A program made the position numbers and the translations under genes. From NCBI GenBank assembly GCA_030848705.1, contig CM061244.1, forward strand, positions 47,781,190-47,845,189: DNA of 64,000 nucleotides, read 5' to 3'. Source of the stretch: Heracleum sosnowskyi. Taxonomy: Eukaryota; Streptophyta; Magnoliopsida; Apiales; Apiaceae. This document shows positions 11,760-23,055 of the stretch, in pieces (the first letter of the stretch is position 1; each line of letters starts with the position of its first letter). A model generated the notes under the pieces. That model searched no databases, was not told the DNA's origin, and saw only the letters and a list, made by a program, of their open reading frames with translations.

Positions 11760-11905
11760 TTCTTGATTGATATACAAATCAGATCCGGTGAATGAGACCA
11801 AAATCAAACGTAGCGTGAAAATTCGAAGCAAATTTTTTAACTTTCAAAAATTTTCATTTAATTGGAATTTCTTGAATTTTAAACAATTTGAAATTTTCAG
11901 AAACC

Positions 11906-14314
11906 ATGAGTGCTCCAAAGACAACCGCTGGTATTAAAGTTTCCCCGTTTACTAGAGATGATTTCGGTTTGTGGAAGATGAAGATGTTGTTATTTATCAA
12001 GGCATCTAATCCGTTGTATATTGGCATATTAGAGAACGGACCGTTTGTACCAATGAAACCAGTTAGTGAATCTACAGCTCCTGATGGTAGCAGGATTCCT
12101 TCAGGCACCCAACCTAAGGATATAAGTGAATTTACAGATTCTGACAAAGAACTGATTCGATTGGACACCGGTTTAATGTTGATATTGGCGGACTCCGCGG
12201 ACAAGGAAATGAGCTATCAGTTGATGAACTGTACAAGCGGGAAACATATGTGGGATATCATTAACCTAATAATGGAAGGAACTGAAGACGTGCAGGAAAA
12301 CAGATTGGACATCCTGACTTCTCAATACGAAGCGTTTAGGTCACTGCCAGGAGAAAGTATAACTCAGGTCTTTGAGAAATATACTAAGCTCCTCAATGAA
12401 TTGGCAATGAAAGGAAAGACCTATCCACTGAGAGAATCGCACAGGAAGTTCATGATGACGCTGCCCCATCATGTAGAACACAAGTCATCATCCATTAGGG
12501 AAAGAATTGACTTCACAAAGATGTCATTAGAGATGATCTATGGCAAGTTGAAGACCTATGAGATGGAAAAGGAACAAAGGGTGATAATCTACGGATCAGG
12601 GACAGTGGAGAATAAGCACAATGCACTTGTGAGATCAGCAGCACTTGTAGTGGATGAACCAATAACTTCTGAGATTCAGGTTCAAACCCCTAGAGCTGGA
12701 AAGGAGGTGATAATAGAAGCAGAAATGGATTCTGTGAATCTGGGTGTTGATGAAAGTGATTACTACACCCTAGAAGAGCTTGAGCAAATGGAAGAAAAAA
12801 CCATGGCGTACTTAGCTGTAAAGTTTAGTCATATTCGTTTCAAAAGAAACCCTAAGTACAAGTTCAAGGGCTCAACCAACAGATTACAGAAGAGCAATTA
12901 TACACCTAGTACAGGCTTTAAGGGAGGCTACAAGACTGGCATGATTGATAGAAGCAAATCAAGATGCTACAACTGCAATGAGTTAGGGCATTTCGCCACT
13001 GAATGCCGGAAGCCTCGTCAAGCAAGAGACATGAAAGATGTCTATGGAAAGAAGGATTCTTATGATGAGTTGAAGAAGGAGAATGCCAAGCTTAAACAAC
13101 AATTGGAGGCATTCTCTGGAAAGCAGAAAGGGAAAGCTTATATAGCAGAGGGAAAGCACTGGGATGATACTGATTCGGATGAAGAGGAGGAATATGTAAA
13201 TGTTGCTCTAATGGCTGACTCTTCAGAGGAATCACCACAATCATCTCAGGTACCTATCTTAACTACAATTGATATGTCTAATTCTGAGTACAAGAAAACT
13301 GTGCAAGATCTTAGTGTAGAATTTTTTAATGTACACACAAGCATGCTAGCATCAGAAATGGAAAATGCTAAACTAGTTCTTAAGATTAAAAAGCTAGAAT
13401 CTAAAAATGAAGAACTAGAGCTTGTAGCTGTAACATTAGAAGATCTTAAGCAAAAGAATGCGTACTTAGAGAACAAGGTCAAGTGTAATGATGAGATAGA
13501 GACTATCCTCAGGAAGCAGATTTCAGATCTAGATTTGAAGCTGAATGCTTTTAAGAATTCCGCTCTAGTGGCTAGGGAAATCATTGATACTCAGGCCATA
13601 GAGAATAAAACTGCTATAGGATTTGACTATAACAAGAAAGCTGGTAAGAAGATTGTGGAATTCCCTGTGACATCTTCAGTTGTCAAAAGGAATACTCCAC
13701 ATGTTCTTAAGAATGTTGATTGTCCAGTTTTTGTTAAGCCGTTTCCACCACTCTTTCATGAGGATGACCTTTTCATTAGACAAGAATTGCTTGAGGAGGA
13801 TTTATTGAAGGAAAAAGAGGTAAAGACTAAGTTGCCTAGGAAATCAGTAAAGAATGAATTACCTAAACCTGATTTACCTAAAACTGAAGTAGGTTCCTTA
13901 GTTAGTAATGTTAAAAAGAACAGGAATGGGAGGAAGAAGATTGTTAATCAGGAATTGGTTCCATCTTCTCCCATTGCATCTAGGAAGTTGTGCTCTATTT
14001 GTAATTATGCTGGACACCTTACACATGCATGTAAAAAGGTTAAAGTAGAAACTGCTAATACTTCTGAAATGCATAACATGTCTGACATGCCTGATCTTCA
14101 TGAACCCTGTGGAAAGAAAGATTGTTTGCTATGTAAGTACAACATCATGCATGCTTATTTTAAGTTGATGTCTGATAGTAGCAATAGCACTAGTAATGTT
14201 AAATCCACAGATACTATGAATATCAAACAGGGTAAGACTAAATTGAATGTTACTCCTGTTAAATCATCTAAACCTTCAGGACCCAAACAATTTTGGGTAC
14301 CAAAGTCCGCTTAA
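11906..14314 (+). CDS. gag of Sirevirus B
   Basis: This Gag has 802 residues. I chose the ATG at 11906 (MSAPKTTAGIKV) because it aligns with the starts of C and D; codons open upstream of it lack an ATG. The gag domain (residues 1 to about 230) is followed by a CCHC knuckle (CYNCNELGHFATEC, near residue 355), an acidic stretch (DDTDSDEEEEYVNVALMA), Ser-Ser-Gln-Val at the predicted splice donor (residue 448), a leucine-rich coiled coil, a second knuckle (CSICNYAGHLTHAC) and the terminal FWVPKSA. Gag builds the virus-like particle and packages RNA. Pol is in the -1 frame relative to gag, and a TGA at 14323-14325 closes the pol frame just upstream of pol, so simple frameshifting at the gag stop could not reach it. 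Confidence 0.93.
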   Translation: MSAPKTTAGIKVSPFTRDDFGLWKMKMLLFIKASNPLYIGILENGPFVPMKPVSESTAPDGSRIPSGTQPKDISEFTDSDKELIRLDTGLMLILADSADKEMSYQLMNCTSGKHMWDIINLIMEGTEDVQENRLDILTSQYEAFRSLPGESITQVFEKYTKLLNELAMKGKTYPLRESHRKFMMTLPHHVEHKSSSIRERIDFTKMSLEMIYGKLKTYEMEKEQRVIIYGSGTVENKHNALVRSAALVVDEPITSEIQVQTPRAGKEVIIEAEMDSVNLGVDESDYYTLEELEQMEEKTMAYLAVKFSHIRFKRNPKYKFKGSTNRLQKSNYTPSTGFKGGYKTGMIDRSKSRCYNCNELGHFATECRKPRQARDMKDVYGKKDSYDELKKENAKLKQQLEAFSGKQKGKAYIAEGKHWDDTDSDEEEEYVNVALMADSSEESPQSSQVPILTTIDMSNSEYKKTVQDLSVEFFNVHTSMLASEMENAKLVLKIKKLESKNEELELVAVTLEDLKQKNAYLENKVKCNDEIETILRKQISDLDLKLNAFKNSALVAREIIDTQAIENKTAIGFDYNKKAGKKIVEFPVTSSVVKRNTPHVLKNVDCPVFVKPFPPLFHEDDLFIRQELLEEDLLKEKEVKTKLPRKSVKNELPKPDLPKTEVGSLVSNVKKNRNGRKKIVNQELVPSSPIASRKLCSICNYAGHLTHACKKVKVETANTSEMHNMSDMPDLHEPCGKKDCLLCKYNIMHAYFKLMSDSSNSTSNVKSTDTMNIKQGKTKLNVTPVKSSKPSGPKQFWVPKSA

Positions 14315-14331
14315 TCAATCTGTGATTGCAG
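13250..14331 (+). other. Predicted gag-pol intron of B
   Basis: Donor TCTCAG|GTACCT (intron starts 13250) falls after codon 448 of gag, in phase 0. Acceptor GATTGCAG|GGTAAG (ends 14331) falls on a codon boundary of pol. The length of 1082 is 2 modulo 3, exactly what is needed to bring the -1 frame pol into frame. Splicing would remove the in-frame TGA at 14323-14325 and join N-terminal Gag to Pol. Prediction from splice-site form, phase and conservation in C and D. Confidence 0.6.
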
Positions 14332-17300
14332 GGTAAGGTTAAAAGCTCAAAGGTTGTGTGGATTCTGGATAGTGGCTGTTCTAGACACATGACAGGTGAA
14401 GAGTCCCTGCTTACAGAGGTGGTTAAGAAGACCGGCCCGATTGTAACCTTTGGAGATGACAGCAAAGGATTCACTACGGGATATGGTAAATTGAAAGCTG
14501 GAAATGTCATCATTGAAAACATCTCTCTTGTTGAAGGATTAAAGCACAATCTTCTAAGTATCAGTCAATTCTGTGATAAAGGCTACAATGTAGATTTCAG
14601 AAAGGACAAGTGCTTGATCACCAACAGGAAGGATGAGAAGCTTACTCTACTGGGAGTGAGAAAAGGGAATTTGTTTATAGCTGACTTAAGTTCTACCAGT
14701 GAAGGAGAAGTTACATGTTTCTATGCAAAGGCATCTTTAGAACAAAGTTGGCTATGGCACAAGAAGCTCTCACATTTGAACTTCAAAACTATGAACTCTT
14801 TGGTAAAGAGAGAGTTAGTGAGAGGGTTGCCCCTGATGGAATTCAATCAGGAGGGACTATGTGAAGCATGTGAAAAAGGGAAGTCGAAGAAAGCATCACA
14901 TGGAAGCAAAGGAATGACAAGCATTACTGAACCATTACAGCTGATTCATATGGATTTATTTGGTCCAGTTAATGTTATGTCACTTTCAAGAAACAGATAT
15001 GCATTGGTGATGGTGGATGACTACTCCAAGTACACGTGGGTGTTGTTCATACAAACAAAGGATGAAGCAACACAACTAATCATTGATCACATCAAGAAGA
15101 TAGAAGTGGAAGCTAAGCTACCTGTGCGGACAATCAGATCAGACAATGGAACTGAATTCAAGAATGCAGTTCTAAATGATTTCTGCTCAGAGAAAGGAAT
15201 ATCAAGACAGTTTTCAGCACCAAGAACTCCTCAACAGAATGGAGTAGTGGAAAGGAAGAACAGGACCTTGGTTGAAGCAGCAAGGACCATGTTGAGTGAA
15301 TCAAAACTTCCCACTTACTTTTGGGCTGAAGCAGTGAATACAGCTTGCTACACTCAGAATCGAACCCTGATCAACAAAGATCATGAAAAGACTCTGTATG
15401 AGTTAATGGCCAACAAGAAGCCAACACTGAAGTACTTTCATGTGTTTGGTGCAAAGTGCTTTGTACTTAAAGATGGAGAACATTTTGGCAAGTTTGATGC
15501 CAAAGCAGATGAAGGCATTTTTCTAGGCTATTCTCTGGAATCTAAGGCTTTCAGGGTATATGTGATTGAAGATAAGAAGGTGTTGGAAAGCTTTAATGTA
15601 ACATTTGACGACACTAAAAGACCAGGCCTGCAAACTGGAGAGAACTCTGAATCTTTGGTATTTGAAAATCTATCAGGAGATCTCTCTGACAATGAAGAAG
15701 TACCTGAAGTTGTTACAGTCATTAATAATAATCCTAATGATAATGATTCTGGACAAAGTGGTGACCAAAGTGGAGATCCTCAACATACAGGATCCACTAG
15801 TCAGTCTTCAGAATCAACAGATCAAACCGTCAACAACTCAGGGGGAGCAGGAGAAGGATCAACTAGTCACACTCCACAACATCTAGAACAAGGAGAATCA
15901 TCAAGATCGTATCTGCCAAGACAAAGGGTATGGAATAGAGATCATCCCTTTCACTTGATCATTGGTGATCCGGACACAGGAGTGAGAACTAGGAGAACAT
16001 CACAAAATGAATGTCACTATTCTGGGTTTCTTTCAGAAACAGAACCTAAGAAAGTTGAAGATGCTCTAGATGATCCAGATTGGGTGATTGCTATGCAAGA
16101 AGAACTCAATCAGTTTGAAAGGCAGAAAGTTTGGAAGCTGGTACCCAGGCCTAAGGGAAAATCTGTTATTGGAACACGATGGGTATTCAGAAATAAGTTG
16201 GACGAAGATGGCATTGTAACGAGAAACAAAGCCAGACTGGTTGCTAAAGGTTGCTCTCAAGAAGAGGGTATAGATTATGATGAAACCTATGCACCAGTAG
16301 CAAGACTTGAGGCCATCAGAATGTTTCTGGCATTTGCTGCACATTCCAATTACAAGGTATATCAAATGGATGTGAAGAGTGCTTTTCTGAACGGGGAGTT
16401 AGAAGAAGAAGTGTATGTGGAACAACCTCCAGGTTTTGAGGATTCAAAACTGGCAGACTTTGTGTACTTTCTATTCAAAGCTCTCTATGGACTCAAACAA
16501 GCTCCGAGGACATGGTATGACACTCTATCTGAATTCTTACTTGAAAATGATTTTACAAGAGGTGTTGTAGACAAAACTCTCTTTGTCAAAAAGCATAAAA
16601 ATGATTTGATATTGGTGCAAGTATATGTGGATGACATAATATTTGGTTCTACTAATGATGATCTATGCAAGAGATTTGCTAAGTTAATGCAGAGTCGTTA
16701 TGAAATGAGCATGATGGGTGAATTATCATTCTTTCTTGGATTGCAAGTATACCAAAAACAAGATGGTATATTCATTTGTCAGTCCAAGTACATCAAGGAT
16801 CTTCTTAAGAAGTATCAAATGGAAGACTCATCTACAGCAAAGACTCCTATGCCAACTGCCACTAAGCTTGATAAGGATGAAACTGGTAAGAAGGTTGACA
16901 TCACAGGCTACAGAGGTATGATAGGCTCATTACTTTATCTCACTGCAAGTAGACCAGATATAATGTTTGCAACATGCTTGTGTGCTAGATTTCAGTCTGA
17001 TCCTAAAGAATCTCATCTAATAGCTGTTAAGCGAATATTTAGATATCTTAAGGGGACCCCCAAATCTTGGAATTTGGTACCCTAAAGATACAGGATTTGA
17101 TCTTATTGGATACACAGACTCTGATTTTGCAGGTTGTAAGATTGATCGGAAGAGTACTTCAGGAAGCTGTCAGTTTCTTGGAAGAAGGTTAGTTTCCTGG
17201 CATAGCAAGAAGCAGCATTCAGTGTCCACATCAACAGCTGAGGCTGAATACATTGCTGCTGGTAGCTGCTGTGCTCAGATCTTGTGGATGAGAAACCAAC

Positions 17301-17572
17301 TCCGTGACTATGGACTTTTGTTGACAAAGATTCCAATATTTTGCGACAACACAAGTGCCATAGCAATCTCAAACAACCCAGTGCAACACTCGAGGACGAA
17401 GCACATCGACATCAGGTATCATTTTATCCGAGAGCATGTCATGAATGGAACTGTGGAGTTACATTTTGTACCCACAGAGGATCAAATTGCAGACATCTTT
17501 ACTAAACCGCTTGATGAATCCACTTTCAATAAGCTGGTTGGTGAACTTGGGATGTTAAATCTTTCTAATTGA
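14332..17572 (+). pseudogene. pol of Sirevirus B, one frameshift in RT/RNase H
   Basis: Copia Pol: protease ([12 protein letters not shown]), integrase (HKKLSHLNF zinc region; [23 protein letters not shown]), RT (YVDDIIFGS at about 16630) and RNase H ([11 protein letters not shown] at about 17235; FCDNTSAIA). The open frame begins at 14326. One extra base in the CCCCCAAA run around 17056-17064, just after the RYLKGTP motif, throws the frame, which stops at 17085. The rest of RNase H continues in the next frame to 17572 with normal sequence. The integrase-RT linker carries the purine tract GGGGGAG (15841-15847), also present in A and D. RNase H would be lost unless recoded. Confidence 0.93.
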
Positions 17573-19030
17573 TTTTGATTAGAAGTCAGTAACTGCAGAT
17601 AATCCTGGTAAATACATGAGTTTAAGAATTCCTATATCCTTAGGACTCGTGAGTTTATTTTCTGGAGCAATTCTCGTAGTTAGGATTATTATACTAATTC
17701 TATGTCATAATTATGGATGATATATCTTCTGGCATTTAATTAGTTATTAATTCTAAAAATTATTTAAGTGCTAATATTTGTTCTAAATATTCAAGCATTT
17801 ATTTAATTTGAATTAATTTACTTTATTTTTAACATTGTAAATTAATGCAGCATAATTGATTAGATTTTAATTGGTTAATATCACTTAATGATATTTAATT
17901 GATTTTATTCTAAGAAAATTGTGAATTTTCTGTTAAGAATTGATTTTGGTGAATTTGAAAAGATGTATTAGAATTAAAACTTGACAGGAGATAAACATTT
18001 TGAAGTTTAGAACATGAACAGGTTCTGAAATTTGAAAAGAAGCAAAAAATATCGAATTTAGGAAATTCGATAGTTTTTCAAGCACATAGATAAATCTATC
18101 GAAATTAATTTTTGATAGTTTTTGAAAAGGAAAAGAAAAACTATCAAAAACAATTCTCGATAGTTTTTGAGTTTAATTTAAAATGTATCGAAGTGGATTT
18201 ACTTTATTCAATATTTAAATCCTCGATAGATTTTGAAAAATTAAGAAAAATATCGAAGTGAACTTAATTACTTAATTTTAAAGTTCTCGATAGTTTTTCC
18301 AAAAGCATTTGTTCGATAGTTTTTCAGATTTTCAAAGAAAAACACTTCGATAGTTTTCTGAGAAACCTTTTAAAATTCTGAGTTTCAAAAAATTCGATAG
18401 TTTTTCAAAAACTATCGAATTCCAGTTGACAGGTTTACCCCTTGCAGAAAAATATCGATAGTACATTAAAATCTATCGAAACCTGAAAGGACGATTTTAC
18501 CCCTGTAAGTTTCAAACGTATATATCACTGCCTTAGTTCTTTTTCAGTTTCACTTTTACAGATCTGAGAAAAACTTACGCTTTTATATACTTACAGAGAG
18601 ATAGATACACAAACAAGAACACCATTCGATAGTTTCTTCATTTTATAACCGAGAAAACCTTGAAAACTTACTGTTTCTCACTGTTGAATTTATTTTAACC
18701 GTGAAACACTTGTTTTGTGTTGGTTTTAGAACATACTGTTGAAGAATACATCGAAATAAAGTTGTGAACCTCACATAAATTGTTAACAAGTACAATTCTT
18801 AGAATTTGATTGTTTTTAAACAGTCTAGTTTTCTGATCTAATTGACTGGTTGGTGTTAACAATTAGGGTTCTAGATTTTTGCTTGGTTCGAGTTGTGTTT
18901 TCAGAAAAGGGGTAATTTTGTTTTAAGGGTAATTTTTTTTAAAATTTTGATTAATTAGGGATAATTAATTAAATTCAAGTGGAAATTTAGTTTTGGTTTA
19001 AAAATTAATTGTCTGGAAATTTGAAACATA
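17573..19030 (+). promoter_or_regulatory. B spacer between pol and aORF, with motif cluster
   Basis: This 1.46-kb AT-rich stretch has no ORF. From 18051 to 18630 it holds about 15 copies of a TCGATAG/CTATCGA core, often extended to TTCGATAGTTTTT, on both strands, plus two TpG/CpA variants that look like decayed copies. One pair forms a perfect 31-base palindrome (18391-18421). The same motif is in the B LTRs but not in the gag, pol or aORF coding regions. TATA-like runs lie near 18520 and 18583; I cannot decide whether either drives the aORF. A CCCCTGTAAGT at about 18500 resembles a splice donor and is shared with D (62881). Confidence 0.6.
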
Positions 19031-22000
19031 ATGGCTGGAGAATTTATCGTAACCAAAACTAATCATGTCTCATTTCAAAATCTGCAAGCCATTACGAATC
19101 CTCAAATTCGTGCATGGGCAGAGTTTTTGAATATACGTTCATTAGTGGCATACGCTGTAAGTACTCCCGTAGTCCTTTGTATCGATCAATTGACTGCGTT
19201 GTACACAACCGCCACGGATACAAGTGAGAATAATGTGAGATCCTTCAGTTTTGTTGTGCCAGGGGGCAGAACAATAAGGGTGACGGAACATGACTTTAAC
19301 AGAATACTTCATTTTCCTACAGAAAACCTTGTTCCTGATCCCACAACTGAGGAAATACATGCTTTCTTCACTCTTATCAGAAGTCAACAACCTAACTTCT
19401 TGGTGGGAGAGTTCCTAAAGCATTACCTGCCAAAGCCATGGAATTTTTTCTTTCATACCCTGATACATGTTTTTACTGCCAAGCTAACAAATCTGCATGG
19501 CATTCCCTTATTCCTTCAAAAGATAGGGTTTGCCATTGCGAACAACAGGCATATTAACATAGGACGGATAGTGATTGATCAAGTAATTCTGTGCATGGGA
19601 CCACTGGATGAAAGAACAGGCATAAATGAAGATGTGCTCTGTTTCTATCCTAGGTTCCTACAGCTAATTCTCAATGATATCTTAACAGATAATGAACGGG
19701 AGATCTTTGAAGGTGAAGCCAACCAGGAGTGCATGAGAATGAAGAGCAATGCCATAACCGCTCTCATTAGGAAGAACAACTATCTTCCAGGGGTACCCAC
19801 TGTTCTCACTGAATATCTAAGAACGGTGCCCCTACCACTTCTACCCCTAGGGGAACAGTTAAATCAAGGTAATATTCCACAACCTGAACCTGTAATGGCA
19901 CCTGAACCAATGGATGTTGATCCAGAGCCCTTAGTGGCCATTCCTGACCAGGAGGTTGCAAACCCACAACCTCTAACCACGGTCGAAGAGCCTTTGGAAG
20001 AGCCAAATGAAAACATAAACGAACCTCCTTCCCCTACTATACCCATTAAAGAACCATCCATGAGTGTAGAGGGAGATAGTGCCAAAGCAGCACCACATAA
20101 GGAGATACACCCTTCAACAGCAGCTCTGCCTTCCTCTAAAAGGAGAAGAACAGAAACTGAGGCAACTGCTGATACTTCATTTCTCTCATCCAAAGCGCCC
20201 TTTACTGATTTTTCTGATGCTGATTGGGCTACGCTAACGAAAGCAATATCTGAACCAATAGCTCAATCAAGTAAGGAAGAATTGACGGAAGCAACTGGTG
20301 TTCCGACCATATTACGGTCAGGTTCACTGGTTGAAGGTTCTAAGAACCAAGGGTCTTCACAGACGTCGAGAGAAGGCTTTGACCTAAATGCACAATCTAA
20401 AAGGTCATTGTCTACCTCCCCAGATGGAACATATCTGGATCCTGCGGGTAAAGGGTCTGACGTAGGTGCAGATCGGCAACTCGTTGACAGTGAATCAATT
20501 ACTACTGAGGAGTCAACTGAGGTGAAGTCTTTACAGACTCACGGGGAAGATTCGGGATCTCTGCTGTTAAAAGAGCCTGTTTCTAACCCCCTAGAGATTC
20601 AAACTCTAGATCCTACAACGGATATATCATCTAAGGATGATCAGCAACTTGGTTTATCCAAGGACGGGGACTTGCGAAGCCCCATTGCACCACCGGTGAC
20701 CTCCTTAAGGACGGCTACGGTGATCGCTTCTGCAGGTACAATCAGCACAAAGGATTTGAGTGAAACAAAAACACTTACACCTGGCCTGAGTGGGAAAGGA
20801 AAAATGATTCAAACACCGACAGAAACGTTGAGTGTACACCCAGAGCCAAATGTGCGGAGTGACACCCTAACCCTACCTAATATTCATGATTTGCTGTTAC
20901 CAACAGAAAGAGAGCTACAAGTTCAATCTTCCCTCAAGGAGATGATAGTTCGAGACAAAGAAGGAAATCCACTATTCAAGGTTCCACTGCGACCTTCCTT
21001 TGACCAAGGGATCTCCTCTAGTCAGGCCAATGCTTCTTTAAAGACTATTCAAGAGAAGGTTGACTTGGCTGCAGCTGATTCCAGAAGAACATTCAGGGTC
21101 ATTGGCAGTGCATCTGGCACTATAACAGGTACGAAGCAGGCAGTGGACTCCTTAAAGAAGGAAGCTATGGAAGAACTAGTCGAGCTGAGGATGGACGTCA
21201 GGGAACTTAAATATGGATTCATGAATGAAGTAACTGCATTGTCTCAAGGACATGAAGCTTTGAAAGAAGACGTTCTGGTTATCCGGGATGGTCAAGCGCG
21301 GGTAAAAGATGCAATGAATACCCTTTCACGAGTGGAGTCTAAGCTAAACAAGAGGCTGGATCACATGGAAAAGACTACCAACTCAAGATTGGAGAACATT
21401 GACATGTCGCTAGCTTCTATAAATGAGTTTAATAAGCAGCTTATGGATTTCTTGGAGAATCAAGGTGACAGAGTACAGTCGATATGGAGTATGCTGAAGA
21501 ACCAACAATCTGGACAACCTGGTCCTTCCTATCAGGAACCTGATCCTTCTAATGTCTTTTATGCTGAGGATGCTTTTATCGAGGATTCCTCAACTAAGGG
21601 GGAGAAAGTTGGAGAAGGGGTGAAGGATAAATGGGGAGTTTGGGAGACTGTTGAGGCTATTCCAATCAGACAGTACTGGATTGAGGAGCTTGTAGAGGAA
21701 GACAAGGAAAGTGAAGAGGAATTTGAGGTCATGCATGAGCAACCTATTCAAGAGGAGCATGAGCCATATTATCCAGAGCCAATAGAACATCCTATCTTGG
21801 ATGATGATATGGAAGAAGCAAATTCTCTATCACCTGAAGAAGAAGCTGCCTTGGAAGCAATAAGAGCTCAGAGAGCTGCAATAGATGCCAGGCAAGCTGA
21901 GAAAGAGAAACAGCAAGCAATTCTGAGAAGTGAAAAGCTAAAGAGAATGAAGGTGTATAATGAAGTGAGGAAGAAGAAGATGATAGATCTGGCAAAGAAA

Positions 22001-22822
22001 GATGGTACTGAATGGGAAATGGCTTATAAAACCTTTTGCGGAGTTAAAGACGGATTAGAAGTCAACGACAATGCTGAGGTGGAAGTTATTATTCAGGACA
22101 TCAGAAGTGCTAATCTTGAAGATCAGACTTACTTTAAAGCACTGAGAAGCTCTATAATCTGTCTGAATGCTGGGGTTAAAGCAAATGGTGCCTGGAGCTT
22201 ATTAATCAGTTTTCTGGAGAAAGGTACATTTGTGATTTCCACTAAGTTTTTAGAACAGAGGACATATACAGAATTGCAGGCTATACTCATCAAGATCCAA
22301 AGAACTACAAGGCTAAATGAACTGCTCCGTGAGCATGTTAAGGAGATCGTGATGAAAGTCAGTCCAGAGATTACTGAAGATTCTCCAATGGTTAGATTCA
22401 TGACGAATGACTTGTTCAGAATCTGCTATTTGGCTGAGGACAAACTGAGGGACTACCCAAGCAACTATCTAATCTCAGTTGAGAAGTATCTTAGATCCAC
22501 TGGATTCTCATCAACGGAGAAGGACAAAGCAGCAGACACTCTTAGAAGATTTCTAATGGAGAATTTTCCTTACTATAGGAAAAGAGTGGAAAGAGGATTG
22601 GAAGTGCATACCAGACTGCCAAACATGCCAAAGCTAAACAAGAAAGATGTTAACATTGCATGGTTATGGGCTGGAGTGGGTCAAGAGGTTGAATATATTG
22701 GAAGACACATCCAAGGAGCAATCCTTAAACCTGGAGAACCACTGCACTATCTATCAGTGATTGATTATCAAGCTGCTAACTCCGATCCAATGATTGAAGA
22801 AGGTGAGATTGGAATGGACTGA
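19031..22822 (+). CDS. Accessory ORF (aORF) of Sirevirus B
   Basis: This protein of 1263 residues starts MAGEFIVTKTNHVS. Residues 1 to about 240 form a compact domain ending in a YPRFLQLIL motif that the C aORF shares as YPRFLQVIL. After it comes a Pro/Glu-rich segment with an NLS-like SSKRRRTE (about residue 365), then a long Ser/Thr-rich region, a predicted coiled coil (about 690-800), an acidic stretch (about 840-920), a charged helix rich in Glu, Arg and Lys, and a helical C-terminal domain (about 1000-1263). I see no signal peptide or membrane segment. It occupies the place of the env-like ORF of SIRE1 but does not look like an envelope protein. Function unknown; the spacer before it is dense in the family motif, which makes a DNA-binding or regulatory role worth testing. 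Confidence 0.88.
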   Translation: MAGEFIVTKTNHVSFQNLQAITNPQIRAWAEFLNIRSLVAYAVSTPVVLCIDQLTALYTTATDTSENNVRSFSFVVPGGRTIRVTEHDFNRILHFPTENLVPDPTTEEIHAFFTLIRSQQPNFLVGEFLKHYLPKPWNFFFHTLIHVFTAKLTNLHGIPLFLQKIGFAIANNRHINIGRIVIDQVILCMGPLDERTGINEDVLCFYPRFLQLILNDILTDNEREIFEGEANQECMRMKSNAITALIRKNNYLPGVPTVLTEYLRTVPLPLLPLGEQLNQGNIPQPEPVMAPEPMDVDPEPLVAIPDQEVANPQPLTTVEEPLEEPNENINEPPSPTIPIKEPSMSVEGDSAKAAPHKEIHPSTAALPSSKRRRTETEATADTSFLSSKAPFTDFSDADWATLTKAISEPIAQSSKEELTEATGVPTILRSGSLVEGSKNQGSSQTSREGFDLNAQSKRSLSTSPDGTYLDPAGKGSDVGADRQLVDSESITTEESTEVKSLQTHGEDSGSLLLKEPVSNPLEIQTLDPTTDISSKDDQQLGLSKDGDLRSPIAPPVTSLRTATVIASAGTISTKDLSETKTLTPGLSGKGKMIQTPTETLSVHPEPNVRSDTLTLPNIHDLLLPTERELQVQSSLKEMIVRDKEGNPLFKVPLRPSFDQGISSSQANASLKTIQEKVDLAAADSRRTFRVIGSASGTITGTKQAVDSLKKEAMEELVELRMDVRELKYGFMNEVTALSQGHEALKEDVLVIRDGQARVKDAMNTLSRVESKLNKRLDHMEKTTNSRLENIDMSLASINEFNKQLMDFLENQGDRVQSIWSMLKNQQSGQPGPSYQEPDPSNVFYAEDAFIEDSSTKGEKVGEGVKDKWGVWETVEAIPIRQYWIEELVEEDKESEEEFEVMHEQPIQEEHEPYYPEPIEHPILDDDMEEANSLSPEEEAALEAIRAQRAAIDARQAEKEKQQAILRSEKLKRMKVYNEVRKKKMIDLAKKDGTEWEMAYKTFCGVKDGLEVNDNAEVEVIIQDIRSANLEDQTYFKALRSSIICLNAGVKANGAWSLLISFLEKGTFVISTKFLEQRTYTELQAILIKIQRTTRLNELLREHVKEIVMKVSPEITEDSPMVRFMTNDLFRICYLAEDKLRDYPSNYLISVEKYLRSTGFSSTEKDKAADTLRRFLMENFPYYRKRVERGLEVHTRLPNMPKLNKKDVNIAWLWAGVGQEVEYIGRHIQGAILKPGEPLHYLSVIDYQAANSDPMIEEGEIGMD

Positions 22823-23042
22823 ATGTTGAAGCAAAGAACAAGAGAACTATCAGCTCAGACTAGAGGAGCAACTTCATTGTAAAAAGTTTAATTGTTTTTT
22901 GATTAATGAAATCTGGAAATGTATATATATCTGATCCAGAATGCATTAATATTATTATGATGTCTTACTTTAAGTAGTTTCATGTTTCCTTAGTTAGTTC
23001 AGTTATCCTCGAAGTATTTGCTTGTCGAACTCTATCCAATCA

Positions 23043-23055
23043 AATAGGGGGAGAT
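23043..23055 (+). other. Polypurine tract of B
   Basis: AATAGGGGGAGAT lies immediately before the TG of the 3' LTR and primes plus-strand DNA synthesis. The core GGGGGAG also occurs in the pol linker and in the aORF (21598-21604). Confidence 0.88.
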
